A stretch of DNA of 64,000 nt from Archangium gephyra (lineage in GTDB: Bacteria > Myxococcota > Myxococcia > Myxococcales > Myxococcaceae), in assembly GCF_001027285.1 (NCBI RefSeq), contig NZ_CP011509.1:5542501-5606500 (forward strand). Reading direction: 5' to 3'. Positions 19,003 through 30,905 of the stretch are shown one piece after another; position 1 is the stretch's first letter, and each line of letters opens with the position of its first letter. The translations under genes were made by a program, and so were the position numbers. The notes under the pieces were generated by a model, which ran no database searches, was not told where the DNA came from, and was given only the letters and a program-made list of their open reading frames with translations.

Positions 19003-22000
19003 ATGAGCGATACGACCGAACTGCCCAAGGCCTATGATCCGAAGGAGGTCGAGGCTCGTTGGTACGCCTGTTGGATGGAGCGGAACTACTTCCGCGCCGA
19101 CCCGGCCTCCGACAAGCCCGCCTTCAGCATCGTGCTCCCGCCGCCCAACGTGACGGGCAGCCTCCACCTGGGCCACGCGCTCACCGCCACCATCCAGGAC
19201 ATCCTCATCCGGTGGAAGCGCATGAGCGGCTTCAACACCCTCTGGGTGCCGGGCACGGACCACGCCGGCATCGCCACGCAGATGGTGGTGGAGCGCGAGC
19301 TCAAGGAGAAGGAGAAGAAGTCCCGCCACGACCTGGGCCGCGAGAAGTTCCTCGAGCGCGTCTGGGAGTGGAAGAACAAGTATGGCAACCGCATCCGCGA
19401 GCAGCACAAGGTGCTCGGCGCCAGCCTGGACTGGAGCCGCGAGCGCTTCACCATGGATCCGGGTGTCTCCACCGCGGTGCGCGAGGTCTTCGTCCGCCTG
19501 TACGAAGAGGGCCTCATCTACCGCGCCCAGAAGCTCATCAACTGGTGCCCCTCGTGCCACACCGCTCTCAGCGACCTGGAGGTCGAGCACGAGGAGAAGC
19601 AGGGCTCGCTCTGGCACATCCAGTACCCGGTGAAGGGCAGCGACCGGAAGCTCACCGTCGCCACCACCCGCCCGGAGACGATGCTCGGCGACACCGCCGT
19701 GGCCATCCACCCCGACGACGAGCGCTACAAGGGGCTCGCCGGCCAGTTCGTGGTGCTGCCGCTCACCGGCCGGGAGATTCCCATCATCGCCGACGCCGAG
19801 CTGGTGGACCCGGCCTTCGGAACCGGCGTGGTGAAGGTGACGCCCGCCCATGACTTCAACGACTACCAGACGGGCCTGCGGCACCACCTGCCCATGCTCA
19901 ACGTCCTGGACGAGGCCGCGCGCATCAACAAGGAGGGCGGCGCGTACGCGGGCCTGGAGCGCTTCGCCGCGCGCAAGAAGATCCTCGAGGATCTCACCGC
20001 CCAGGGCCTGCTGGAGAAGGAGGAGCCGCACAAGCTGTCCGTCGGCGGCTGCCAGCGCTGCGCCACCGTGGTGGAGCCGCGCCTGTCTCCGCAGTGGTTC
20101 GTGAAGATCGAGCCCCTCGCGAAGCCCGCCATCGAGGCGGTGGAGCAGGGCCGCACGAAGATCATCCCCGAGTCGTGGACGAACACGTACTTCCACTGGA
20201 TGCGCAACATCCACGACTGGACCATCAGCCGCCAGCTGTGGTGGGGCCACCAGATTCCGGCCTGGTACTGCGGGGACTGCAGCCCGCGCCTGGAGGCCAC
20301 CGGTGGCATCGACTACTCGCGCGCCGAGCCCCACGTCTCGCGCACGGCGCCGGACCAGTGCCCCAAGTGCGGCGGCTCGCGCCTGGAGCAGGACCCGGAC
20401 GTGCTCGACACGTGGTTCTCCTCGGGCCTGTGGCCCTTCAGCACCCTGGGCTGGCCCGAGCAGACTCCCGAGTTGAAGGCCTACTACCCCAACTCCGTCA
20501 TGGAGACGGGCCACGACATCCTCTTCTTCTGGGTCGCCCGGATGATGATGTTCGGCCTGCACTTCATGAAGGACGTGCCCTTCCGCACCGTGTACCTGCA
20601 CGCGATGGTGCGCGACGAGAAGGGCGAGAAGATGTCCAAGACGAAGGGGAACGTGATCGATCCCCTCGACATCGTCCTGGGCGCTCCGGCCGAGCAGCTC
20701 AACAAGAACCTGCGCAACAAGTACCCCCAGGGCATGCCCGCCCATGGCGCGGACGCGCTGCGCTTCACCCTGGCCTCGCTCACCCAGCAGGGCCGCGACA
20801 TCAAGCTCTCGCTGGATCGCGTCGCCGGCTACAAGGCCTTCGCCAACAAGCTGTGGAACGCCAGCCGCTTCGCCCTGATGAACATGGGCGACTTCAGGCT
20901 CGAGGACGAGTCGCTCATCAACAAGCGCGAGCTCACCCTGGCCGACCGGTGGATCATCTCCCGGCTGCAGCGGGCTACCACGGAGACCCGCCAGGCACTC
21001 GAGGCCTACAACTTCGGCGAGGCCGCCTCCACCCTCTACCAGTTCCTCTGGGCCGAGTTCTGCGACTGGTACATCGAGCTGGCCAAGGGCGCGCTCTACG
21101 GTGAGGACGCCAAGGCCAAGGACAACACCCGCGCGGTGCTCGTCTTCTGCCTGGACCGCATCCTGCGGCTGCTCCACCCGTTCATGCCCTTCATCACCGA
21201 GGAGATCTGGCAGAAGCTGCCGATGGCGCGGCAGACCGACTCCATCATGCTCGCCTCGTACCCCGAGCCGGAGGCGCTGCTCGTGGACGCCGCCGCCGAG
21301 GAGGAGATGGGGCCGGTCATCGCCGCCATCGAGGGCCTGCGCAACATCCGCGGCGAGAGCAACCTGGCGCCCTCGGCCCGCATCACCGCGTACGTGCAGA
21401 GCACGGATGCGCGCACCCGCGAGCTGCTCGAGCGCTCGCGCGGCTACCTGATGCCCCTGGCCGGCCTGGGCGAGCTGCGCATCACGGCTCCGGGACCCAA
21501 GCCCGCGCAGTCCGCGGCCTTCGTGGGCCCGCGCATGGAGGTCTTCGTCCCGCTCGCCGGCCTCATCGACGTGGAGGCCGAGCGCGAGCGCCTGACCAAG
21601 GAGATCTCCCGCTCCGAGCAGGAGGTGGGCGGCATCCAGCGCAAGCTGGACAACCCCAACTTCGTCGCCAAGGCGCCTCCGGACGTGGTGGAGAAGGATC
21701 GCGCCCGCGTCGAGGAGCTGACGGCACGCATCTCCAAGCTGCAGGACAGCTTGAAGCGGCTCGCCCCCGACACGAGCACGCCCGCCGAGGCGGAGACTCC
21801 GGCTCCCGCGCCCACGGCCAGCAAGGCGGACGCCGGGGGTGAGGCCGTCAAGGCCGAGGCGGCTGTCGTCGAGACGACGACCGTCGAGGACGAGGACGAC
21901 GACGAGTTCGAGGCCATCGCCGAGGAGTTCGACGAGGACGACGGGGACGGCCACGCGATCGGGGACACCGACGCAGGGGTGGAGCAGGCTCCGGCGAAGC

Positions 22001-22506
22001 CCGAGCGCAAGGGCGGTACCGTCCAGGGCGCGGTGAAGACCAAGGCCGCGCCCGAGGCCTCGCCTGTCAGGGCTTCGGCGGAGAAGAAGGCCCCGGCGCC
22101 GAAGGCGCCTGTGGCCCCGAAGACGGCTCCGGCCCCGAAGGCTCCCGCGGTGAAGAAGGCAGCCCCGGCCCAGAAGGCGGCTCCTGCTCAGAAGGCTCCG
22201 GCGAAGAAGGCCGCGGCCAAGAAGGCGGCGCCTGCGAAGAAGGCCGCTCCGGCGAAGAAGGCCGCTCCGGCGAAGAAGGCTCCTGCCAGGAAGGCGGCTC
22301 CGGTGAAGAAGGCCGCGGCCAAGAAGGCTCCTGCCAGGAAGGCGGCTCCGGCGAAGAAGGCCGCGGCCAAGAAGGCTCCAGCCAAGAAGGCGGCTCCGGC
22401 GAAGAAGGCCGCGGCCAAGAAGGCTCCAGCCAAGAAGGCTGTTGCCAGCAAGGCACCGGCGAAGAAGTCCGTGGCCAAGAAGGCTCCGGCCAAGGCCCGG
22501 CGCTGA
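19003..22506 (+). CDS. valS: Valyl-tRNA synthetase with histone-H1-like C-terminal tail
   Basis: Charges tRNA-Val. ATG 19003 gives 1167 residues; GTG 18982 in the same frame is an alternative. The HIGH motif is in GSLHLGHA (about 52), the CP1 editing domain follows, and KMSKTKG is at about 543. The normal C-terminal coiled coil ends near 927, where most ValRS proteins stop. Here about 240 residues follow: an acidic stretch ([19 protein letters not shown], about 960-983) and then about 140 residues made almost only of Lys, Ala and Pro (units such as [17 protein letters not shown]). The tail resembles histone H1 or bacterial KA-rich DNA-binding tails. It may bind nucleic acid or polyphosphate. 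No frameshift separates it from the enzyme. Confidence 0.97.
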   Translation: MSDTTELPKAYDPKEVEARWYACWMERNYFRADPASDKPAFSIVLPPPNVTGSLHLGHALTATIQDILIRWKRMSGFNTLWVPGTDHAGIATQMVVERELKEKEKKSRHDLGREKFLERVWEWKNKYGNRIREQHKVLGASLDWSRERFTMDPGVSTAVREVFVRLYEEGLIYRAQKLINWCPSCHTALSDLEVEHEEKQGSLWHIQYPVKGSDRKLTVATTRPETMLGDTAVAIHPDDERYKGLAGQFVVLPLTGREIPIIADAELVDPAFGTGVVKVTPAHDFNDYQTGLRHHLPMLNVLDEAARINKEGGAYAGLERFAARKKILEDLTAQGLLEKEEPHKLSVGGCQRCATVVEPRLSPQWFVKIEPLAKPAIEAVEQGRTKIIPESWTNTYFHWMRNIHDWTISRQLWWGHQIPAWYCGDCSPRLEATGGIDYSRAEPHVSRTAPDQCPKCGGSRLEQDPDVLDTWFSSGLWPFSTLGWPEQTPELKAYYPNSVMETGHDILFFWVARMMMFGLHFMKDVPFRTVYLHAMVRDEKGEKMSKTKGNVIDPLDIVLGAPAEQLNKNLRNKYPQGMPAHGADALRFTLASLTQQGRDIKLSLDRVAGYKAFANKLWNASRFALMNMGDFRLEDESLINKRELTLADRWIISRLQRATTETRQALEAYNFGEAASTLYQFLWAEFCDWYIELAKGALYGEDAKAKDNTRAVLVFCLDRILRLLHPFMPFITEEIWQKLPMARQTDSIMLASYPEPEALLVDAAAEEEMGPVIAAIEGLRNIRGESNLAPSARITAYVQSTDARTRELLERSRGYLMPLAGLGELRITAPGPKPAQSAAFVGPRMEVFVPLAGLIDVEAERERLTKEISRSEQEVGGIQRKLDNPNFVAKAPPDVVEKDRARVEELTARISKLQDSLKRLAPDTSTPAEAETPAPAPTASKADAGGEAVKAEAAVVETTTVEDEDDDEFEAIAEEFDEDDGDGHAIGDTDAGVEQAPAKPERKGGTVQGAVKTKAAPEASPVRASAEKKAPAPKAPVAPKTAPAPKAPAVKKAAPAQKAAPAQKAPAKKAAAKKAAPAKKAAPAKKAAPAKKAPARKAAPVKKAAAKKAPARKAAPAKKAAAKKAPAKKAAPAKKAAAKKAPAKKAVASKAPAKKSVAKKAPAKARR
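22140..22500 (+). repeat. valS: Degenerate Lys/Ala/Pro coding repeat in the valS tail
   Basis: Repeated blocks built from AAGAAGGC and CTCCGGCG words encode the KKA/PAKK tail. Copies differ at synonymous and Lys/Arg positions but keep the frame throughout. Confidence 0.85.
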
Positions 22507-22528
22507 CCCGATCGGAGACGCGACTCAC

Positions 22529-23371
22529 ATGGATGTCTTTCTGGATCGCCTCATCTCGCTCGCCCTGGAGGAAGACCTCGGGGCGGCGGGCGACATCACC
22601 ACCGAAGCCCTCGTCCCCGTGGACGCCCAGGGCTCCGCCGAGCTCATCGCCAAGGAGCGGCTCGTGCTCGCCGGGCTGGACACCTTCGCCCGCGTCTTCG
22701 TGCGCGTGGACCCCGACGTCAAGGTCGAGCTCCTCGCGCGCGACGGACAGGAGGTGCAAGCCAAGGCCCTGGTGGCCCGGGTTCACGGCCGCATGCGCGC
22801 GCTCCTCACCGCCGAGCGCACCGCCCTCAACATCGTCCAGCGCACCTCGGGCATGGCCACCATGGCCCAGCAGGTCATGGCCGCGGTGCGCGGCACGAAG
22901 CTGCGGATCCTCGACACGCGGAAGACCGCTCCCGGCATGCGCTCGCTGTCCAAGCAGGCCGTGAAGGCCGGCGGTGCCTTCAACCACCGCTTCGGTCTCT
23001 TCGACGGGGTCCTCATCAAGGACAACCACATCGCGGCCGTGGGCGGCTCCGTCCGCGAGGCGCTCCGCCGCGCCCGCACCAACGCGCCCCAGTTGGTGAA
23101 GATCGAGATCGAGGTCACCAACCTCGAGCAGCTCGCCGAGGCGCTCGAGGAGGGCGCGGACGTGGTGATGCTCGACAACATGGACGACGAGCAGATCCGC
23201 CGTGCCGTGGAGCTCTCGGCCGGCCGCATTCCGCTCGAGGTCTCCGGCGGCATCACCCTGGAGCGCCTGCCGCGTCTGGCGAAGCTCGGCGTGGACTTCG
23301 TGTCCATGGGCGCGCTCACCCACTCGGCGCGCGCCATGGACCTGTCCCTGGAGATCGTCCAGGCGCGGTAG
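22529..23371 (+). CDS. nadC: Quinolinate phosphoribosyltransferase (carboxylating)
   Basis: Converts quinolinate and PRPP to nicotinate mononucleotide in de novo NAD synthesis. The 280-residue length is usual. The type II phosphoribosyltransferase core is clear: AERTALNIVQRTSG, LDTRKTAPGMR, KDNHIA and VMLDNMD near the end of the barrel, and EVSGGI before the C terminus. ATG 22529 lies 23 nt after the valS stop, so the two are probably co-transcribed. No nadA or nadB is nearby. Confidence 0.97.
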   Translation: MDVFLDRLISLALEEDLGAAGDITTEALVPVDAQGSAELIAKERLVLAGLDTFARVFVRVDPDVKVELLARDGQEVQAKALVARVHGRMRALLTAERTALNIVQRTSGMATMAQQVMAAVRGTKLRILDTRKTAPGMRSLSKQAVKAGGAFNHRFGLFDGVLIKDNHIAAVGGSVREALRRARTNAPQLVKIEIEVTNLEQLAEALEEGADVVMLDNMDDEQIRRAVELSAGRIPLEVSGGITLERLPRLAKLGVDFVSMGALTHSARAMDLSLEIVQAR

Positions 23372-23380
23372 GCCGTCCGC

Positions 23381-24997
23381 TCAGCGGCTGGGGACGAGGG
23401 CCTCGTGACGAGGCTCTCCCTCGGCCGACGCGGGGAGGTTCATCTCCAGCAGCGCCGCCACGGTGGGCGCCACGTCCGTGGTGCTGATCTCCCGCGGATA
23501 GATGCCCGGCTTCACCCCCTTGCCCGCCAGGACGAGGGGCACGAGCTGGTCATACGCGTACGGGGTGCCGTGGTTGGTGCCCACGGACTCGGTGCTGATG
23601 ACGTGGAAGGGCTTCACCACGAAGAGCACGTCGCCGCTACGTCCCGGGTAGTAGCCCCGCCGCAGCGGCTCCACCAGCCCCGCCACGTCCGGCGTCGTGT
23701 AGAGGTCGTCGCTCGCCACCGCCAGCGTGATGGCCGGCTGCTTCACGAGCCAGGCCGCCGCGGCCCGCCGCACCGCCGCTCCGTCCACCTTGCCGCCCTC
23801 CAGCGTCTTGCCGCCCAGGTACACGTCCAGCTCCTCGATGGTGGCGGTGACGTCCCCGCCGAACTGCGCCCGCAGCGCCTCGGTCAGCCCCTTGGAGAGG
23901 ACTCGCGGATCCACCCGCTCGGCACCCACGCCCGAGGCCGCCCAGTGCTCGGGCACCGCCGCGCCACCGTGGTCCGCCGAGAGCACCACCAGGAGGTTGG
24001 CCCGCCCACCCGCGGCGCGCTCGGCCAGGGCCACCAGGTCTCCCACCGCCTTGTCCAGCCGGTGCATCGTGTCCTGCATCTCCCACGAGTTGGGGCCGTA
24101 CTGGTGGAAGACGCGATCCGTGGCGCTGAAGCTCACCGCGAGCACGTCCGGCACCTCGTCCTTGCCCAGGCCCTCGCCCTCGATGGCCGCCCGGGCCGCC
24201 TTCACCACCAGCTCCATGGACAGCGGGGAGATGGCGAAGGCCGTGTAGGACTGGGGGCCAGGGGAGGGGAGGCCGCCGGTGAGGGGATGCGGAAACACAC
24301 GCCCCAGTCCGTACTGCTCGCCCTCGTAGGGCCGGTCATCCTCCCCCACGTACGCGCTGCGCGGCAGCAGCGGCTCCCACGTCTTGCTGAACCACGCCTC
24401 GGAGGGGTTGGCCGCGTTGAATGCCTTCAGCCAGACCGGCAACTCCTTCGTGTACCAGGTGCCCGTGGTGAACTTTCCCACCGTCTCGTCGAACCAGTAG
24501 GCCTGGCCGAGCCGGCCCGCCAGCGGGATGGCCGAGCGCGCCTTGCCCGACAACGCGATGGCCTTGCCCTGCTCCTGCGTGGACAGCCGCAGCCGATCCG
24601 CGAACGTCTCCGCCATGAGGTTGGCCGGGCTCACGTCCTCCTGGGAGAGGGGGGCCTCCAGCACCGGGTGCGCCGGATCCGGGAAGACGCGCTCGGGCTT
24701 GCCCGTGGCCCGGTCGATGATTCGGTTGTCCACGATGCCGTGGCGCCAGGGGTTGGCCCCGGTGGCCAGGGTGGTATGGCCCGGCGCGGTGCGCGGCTTG
24801 GCGTAGCCATAACGCGCGTACGGGTAGAAGGCGCCCGAGTCGATGAGCTGCCGCAGCCCTCCCTTGAGGCGCGGCTTCGAGCGCAGCAGCAGATCCGAGC
24901 CCAGCGCGTCCACGGTGATGAAGAGCGTCAACCGGGGGGGCGCGGCCAGGGCGGGCAGGGCGGTGAGCAGCAGCAACAGGGACAGGAGGCGGAGCAT
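23381..24997 (-). CDS. Secreted alkaline phosphatase / type I phosphodiesterase family protein
   Basis: A 538-residue protein from ATG 24997 with a signal peptide (LLSLLLLLTALPALA). Metal and nucleophile sites fit the alkaline phosphatase superfamily of the PafA / nucleotide pyrophosphatase type. TVDALGSD supplies the first Asp, and GHTTLATGANPWRHGI holds the Thr nucleophile region. SATDRVFHQYGP supplies Asp and His, SADHGG supplies Asp-His, and TNHGTPYAYDQ the last His. It should be periplasmic or extracellular and release phosphate from monoesters or diesters; the exact substrate is unclear. It converges on nadC with 9 bp between stops and is divergent from the thioesterase gene. Confidence 0.9.
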   Translation of the reverse strand: MLRLLSLLLLLTALPALAAPPRLTLFITVDALGSDLLLRSKPRLKGGLRQLIDSGAFYPYARYGYAKPRTAPGHTTLATGANPWRHGIVDNRIIDRATGKPERVFPDPAHPVLEAPLSQEDVSPANLMAETFADRLRLSTQEQGKAIALSGKARSAIPLAGRLGQAYWFDETVGKFTTGTWYTKELPVWLKAFNAANPSEAWFSKTWEPLLPRSAYVGEDDRPYEGEQYGLGRVFPHPLTGGLPSPGPQSYTAFAISPLSMELVVKAARAAIEGEGLGKDEVPDVLAVSFSATDRVFHQYGPNSWEMQDTMHRLDKAVGDLVALAERAAGGRANLLVVLSADHGGAAVPEHWAASGVGAERVDPRVLSKGLTEALRAQFGGDVTATIEELDVYLGGKTLEGGKVDGAAVRRAAAAWLVKQPAITLAVASDDLYTTPDVAGLVEPLRRGYYPGRSGDVLFVVKPFHVISTESVGTNHGTPYAYDQLVPLVLAGKGVKPGIYPREISTTDVAPTVAALLEMNLPASAEGEPRHEALVPSR

Positions 24998-25093
24998 GGG
25001 AAGGGATCCTCCATGCCTCTTGCTCAGAAGCAACCAACTCCCGAGCCCCATGCTTTCCGGGCGCACACGCCCCTGTTACGGTCGCCTCGACCC

Positions 25094-25495
25094 ATGGTCG
25101 AGGCACGAATTCGAGTGATTTACGGCGACACGGACCAGATGGGGGTCGTGTATCACGCCAATTATTTCCGCTACTTCGAGTTCTCCCGCAGCGAGTACTT
25201 CCGCGCCCGCGGAGGCAGCTACCGCGAGATGGAGCGCGAGGGGCTGGCCCTGCCCGTGGTGGAGGCCACTGCCTCCTATAAGTCCCCCGCTCGCTACGAC
25301 GACGTGCTGCTCGTGCGCCCCCGCGTGAGCGAGGTAAAGCGGGTGTCGCTGACCTTCACCTACGAGATCTTCCGCGAAGGGGGCTCGGACACCCCCCTGT
25401 GCACCGGACGCACCGTCCACGCCTGTGTGAGCCGCGAAGGCCGGCCCACCCGCTTGCCCGAGGCGCTCGTGCGCCTGTTGCACGAAGCGCCCTGA
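25094..25495 (+). CDS. YbgC-like acyl-CoA thioesterase (hot-dog fold)
   Basis: A 133-residue 4-hydroxybenzoyl-CoA thioesterase family protein. The catalytic motif GDTDQMGVVYHANYFRYFE starts at residue 11, with the catalytic Asp expected there (D12 or D14). Relatives hydrolyse short acyl-CoA esters and often sit with tol-pal genes; no tol gene is here. ATG 25094 has no Shine-Dalgarno and TACGGT lies 11 nt upstream. The next gene, glpX, follows after 39 bp and has its own AAGGAG site. Confidence 0.9.
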   Translation: MVEARIRVIYGDTDQMGVVYHANYFRYFEFSRSEYFRARGGSYREMEREGLALPVVEATASYKSPARYDDVLLVRPRVSEVKRVSLTFTYEIFREGGSDTPLCTGRTVHACVSREGRPTRLPEALVRLLHEAP

Positions 25496-25534
25496 GTCCC
25501 CACTTCTTCACGTCGTTTCCAAGGAGACATCACA

Positions 25535-26500
25535 ATGGATCGCAACCTGGCAATGGAGGCCGTGCGCGTCACCGAGATGGCGGCCATCGCCTCCGCCCGG
25601 CTCATGGGCCGTGGCCACAAGAACGAGTCGGATCAGGCCGCCGTGGACGCCATGCGCCGGGCCTTCGACGCCCTGCAGATCCAGGGCACGGTGGTCATCG
25701 GCGAGGGCGAGCGCGATGAGGCCCCCATGCTCTACATCGGCGAGAAGGTGGGCCGGCGCAACCCCGAGGATCCCGAGGTGGACATCGCGCTGGATCCGCT
25801 CGAGGGCACCAACCTGTGCGCCTACGGCCGTCCGGGCAGCATCTCCGTGGTGGCCATGGCCGGCAAGGGCAAGCTGCTCAACGCGCCGGACACCTACATG
25901 GAGAAGATCGCCGTGGGCCCTCGCGCCCGGGGCGCCATCGACCTGCGCCGCAGCCCCACCGAGAACCTCCACGCCATCGCGGAGCGGATGAAGGTCTACG
26001 TGGCGGACCTCACGGTGGTCATCCTCGACCGCGAGCGGCACGCGGACCTCATCAAGGAGGTGCGGGCCGCGGGCGCGCGCATCCGCCTCATCGATGACGG
26101 AGACGTGGCCGGCGGCATCGCCACCTGCTTCGAGGACACCGGCGTGGACGTGCTGATGGGCATCGGCGGCGCGCCCGAGGGCGTCATCACCGCCGCGGCC
26201 ATCCGCTCGACGGGCGGCGACATGCAGGGCCGCCTGGTGCCTCGCAACAGCGACGAGATCGCCCGCGCCAAGCGCATGGGCATCACCGACATGTCGAAGA
26301 TCTACACGGCCGAGGAGCTGGCGGGCGGCGAGGTGATGTTCGCGGCCTCCGGCGTCACCACCGGCGACTTCCTGCGCGGCGTGCGCTTCTTCGGCAACGG
26401 GTGCGAGACGCACTCCGTGGTCATGCGCAGCAAGACCGGCACGGTGCGTTTCATCCAGTCTCGCCACCGCCTGGACAGCAAGCCGGGTTACAACTTCTAG
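25535..26500 (+). CDS. glpX: Class II fructose-1,6-bisphosphatase
   Basis: A 321-residue gluconeogenic enzyme that hydrolyses fructose 1,6-bisphosphate to fructose 6-phosphate, metal dependent. Signatures of the GlpX family are GEGERDEAPMLYIGE, DPLEGTN (metal site), IDDGDVAGGIA and GIGGAPEGVI. The start is clear, with AAGGAG before ATG. Enolase and this gene lie 2.3 kb apart, but intervening genes are unrelated. Confidence 0.97.
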   Translation: MDRNLAMEAVRVTEMAAIASARLMGRGHKNESDQAAVDAMRRAFDALQIQGTVVIGEGERDEAPMLYIGEKVGRRNPEDPEVDIALDPLEGTNLCAYGRPGSISVVAMAGKGKLLNAPDTYMEKIAVGPRARGAIDLRRSPTENLHAIAERMKVYVADLTVVILDRERHADLIKEVRAAGARIRLIDDGDVAGGIATCFEDTGVDVLMGIGGAPEGVITAAAIRSTGGDMQGRLVPRNSDEIARAKRMGITDMSKIYTAEELAGGEVMFAASGVTTGDFLRGVRFFGNGCETHSVVMRSKTGTVRFIQSRHRLDSKPGYNF

Positions 26501-26529
26501 CCCAAACCCTCACCGAGGAGACCCGCACC

Positions 26530-26955
26530 ATGCCTGGCGCCTCACGGAGCATCGTCGTCAACGCCCCGCCCGAGAAGGTCTACGACATCGTCATCAACTA
26601 CGACCGCTACCCCGAGTGGCTCGGCGAGGTGAAGAAGATCCGCACCTCGGATCGCAAGGGTGACGAGGTGAAGGTCCACTACGAGGTGGACTTCAAGATC
26701 AAGACCATCCACTACACCATCCTCGCCCGCGAGGAGCGGCCCAAGCGGATGTCCTGGTCCTTCGTGGAGGGCGAGGTGATGAAGGACAACAAGGGCAGCT
26801 GGGTGCTGGAGCCGGAGGGCGAGGGCCGCACCAAGGTCACCTACAGCGTGGATGTGACCGTGGGCCCCCTGGTCCCCAAGTCCATCCTCAACGCCCTGGT
26901 GGACCAGTCGCTGCCGAAGATGCTGGACGCCCTCAAGCGCCGGGCCGAGGGCTAG
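26530..26955 (+). CDS. SRPBCC / polyketide-cyclase-like lipid-binding protein
   Basis: A 141-residue START-like protein. It opens with SRSIVVNAPPEKVYDIVINY and has the typical Y-D-R-Y-P-E-W segment near residue 30, followed by alternating strands and a C-terminal helix (LPKMLDALKRRAEG). Members bind hydrophobic ligands or act like coenzyme Q-binding proteins; no specific ligand can be named. It lies 29 bp after glpX with GAGGAG before ATG, so it is probably in the same transcript. Confidence 0.85.
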   Translation: MPGASRSIVVNAPPEKVYDIVINYDRYPEWLGEVKKIRTSDRKGDEVKVHYEVDFKIKTIHYTILAREERPKRMSWSFVEGEVMKDNKGSWVLEPEGEGRTKVTYSVDVTVGPLVPKSILNALVDQSLPKMLDALKRRAEG

Positions 26956-26998
26956 CCCCCGGCAGGCCGCCGCCCGGCTTCGACGCTGTGCGGCAAAC

Positions 26999-27020
26999 GC
27001 CCTCCGGTCCGCCGGAGGGC
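26999..27020 (+). terminator. Hairpin after the glpX operon
   Basis: GCCCTCCGG (26999-27007) pairs perfectly with CCGGAGGGC (27012-27020) around a 4-nt loop. No T run follows. It lies 44 bp after the SRPBCC stop. Confidence 0.55.
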
Positions 27021-27363
27021 AGGCGGGTGGCCGGACAGGGTCCGGGAAGAGCCGTCACCCCGGATGTCCCGGTGACTCTGCCGGGTTGGAGCGCTTGCGG
27101 GGGGCGCTGGCTCGATTAGAATCCACTCAACGTTCTCGGCGTCCGGTGGTTCGAGACCGCATCGTCTCCTGGACATTTCCGCCAAATCCAGGTGCCGGGT
27201 GGTAGACGGGCAAGCGTGCGAGGTGGCTTGCGCGTATTCAGGAAGGAACCAGGGTCCTTACTTTGCATCTGAAGTACTCAGAAGCCGATAGGGTGGCAGG
27301 AAACCAGGAGCGGGATGGCGGGCGTACATCAGGGTACGTAGGCTGAGTGGAGAAACCGAACCC
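27021..27363 (+). promoter_or_regulatory. 343-bp non-coding stretch before the small conserved ORF
   Basis: No convincing gene on either strand. TTGCGG and TAGAAT, 16 bp apart at about 27094-27121, could be a promoter. The base composition after 27180 is less GC-rich than the surrounding genes, which fits a regulatory leader. A long 5' untranslated region would result. Confidence 0.35.
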
Positions 27364-27543
27364 ATGCTCGACGCCTTCATCATCGAGGAAATCAAGCGCC
27401 GGGAGCGGAACCGGGAAGAGCGGGATCGTCCCGCGCTCGAGATCCCGCTTCCGCTGCCCGAGGATCGCCCCAAGCGCCGGTCCGACGCCGACGACGACGA
27501 GAAGCCGCAGCGCGGCGTCATCATCATCGATCTGCTCGGCTGA
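27364..27543 (+). CDS. Small conserved-looking protein of unknown function
   Basis: A 59-residue frame from ATG 27364 to TGA 27541-27543. It opens with LDAFIIEEIKRRERNREE, has a Pro-rich centre (PALEIPLPLPEDRP), an acidic run of three Asp, and closes with RGVIIIDLLG. The hydrophobic ends flanking a charged, Pro-rich middle look like a designed short protein rather than chance coding. I believe similar short proteins occur in other Deltaproteobacteria, but I cannot name a function. There is no strong Shine-Dalgarno. A long upstream leader precedes it. Confidence 0.65.
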   Translation: MLDAFIIEEIKRRERNREERDRPALEIPLPLPEDRPKRRSDADDDEKPQRGVIIIDLLG

Positions 27544-30093
<2,550 letters not shown>

Positions 30094-30108
30094 GGAAACG
30101 AGAGAGAC

Positions 30109-30903
30109 GTGGCCGACAAGAAACCTCGCATCCTGGTCTCCAACGACGACGGCTACTTCTCCGAGGGCCTGCGGGCCCTGGTGGACGCGGTGAGCCCGTT
30201 GGGGGAGGTGTGGGTGGTGGCGCCGGATCGCGAGCAGAGCGCGACCTCGCACTCCATCTCCCTCAACCGCCCCCTGCGCATCACCGAGGTCCGTGAGCAC
30301 TGGTTCGCCGTGGATGGCACCCCGGCGGACAGCGCTTATCTGGCGATCCATCACCTCATGAAGGATGATCGCCCGCGGATCATGGTGTCCGGCATCAATC
30401 ACGGGGCCAACCTGGCCGACGACGTCAACTACTCGGGAACGGTGGCGGCTGCCCGGGAGGCGGCGCTGCTGGGCATCCCGTCCATCGCCTTCAGCCTGGT
30501 GTCGCGCGCGCCGTTCGACTTCCAGCACGGGGCGCGCTTCGCCCGCTCGCTGGTGGCGGCGGCGCTCGCCCAGCCCAAGCTGCCGGCCCGGATGCTGCTC
30601 AGCGTCAACATCCCCCGGGGCGAGCCCACGGGCTACGCCATCACCCGTCTGGGCCGTCACTCGTACGGCTACGACGTGGTGGAGAAGGAAGATCCGCGCG
30701 GCCGCAAGTACTACTGGATTGGCGGCAGCACCTACGAGCACGAGGACATCCCCGGCAGCGACTGCAACGCCGTGCACCAGGAGCGCCGCATCTCGGTGAC
30801 GCCCCTCAACTTCGAGCTCACCGACACCGGGGCCCTGGCGGCTCTGGGGGATTGGAACCTCGAGGGCTTCCCACGCCGCGACGTGGGCACGGGAGGCGAC
30901 TGA
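30109..30903 (+). CDS. surE: 5'/3'-nucleotidase SurE
   Basis: A 264-residue survival-protein family phosphatase acting on nucleoside monophosphates. It starts at GTG with the metal motif ILVSNDDGYFSEGL and keeps DREQSATSHSISL, DGTPADSAYLAI, VSGINHGANLADDVNYSGTV and SVNIPRG. The order surE followed by an NlpD-like LysM lipoprotein matches the surE-nlpD neighbourhood of gammaproteobacteria, though pcm and rpoS are absent here. Confidence 0.97.
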   Translation: MADKKPRILVSNDDGYFSEGLRALVDAVSPLGEVWVVAPDREQSATSHSISLNRPLRITEVREHWFAVDGTPADSAYLAIHHLMKDDRPRIMVSGINHGANLADDVNYSGTVAAAREAALLGIPSIAFSLVSRAPFDFQHGARFARSLVAAALAQPKLPARMLLSVNIPRGEPTGYAITRLGRHSYGYDVVEKEDPRGRKYYWIGGSTYEHEDIPGSDCNAVHQERRISVTPLNFELTDTGALAALGDWNLEGFPRRDVGTGGD

Positions 30904-30905
30904 GG

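Noticed and set aside
22140..22506. Separate histone-like gene downstream of valS
   Set aside because: The Lys/Ala/Pro region is in frame with valS with no stop, start or ribosome site between.
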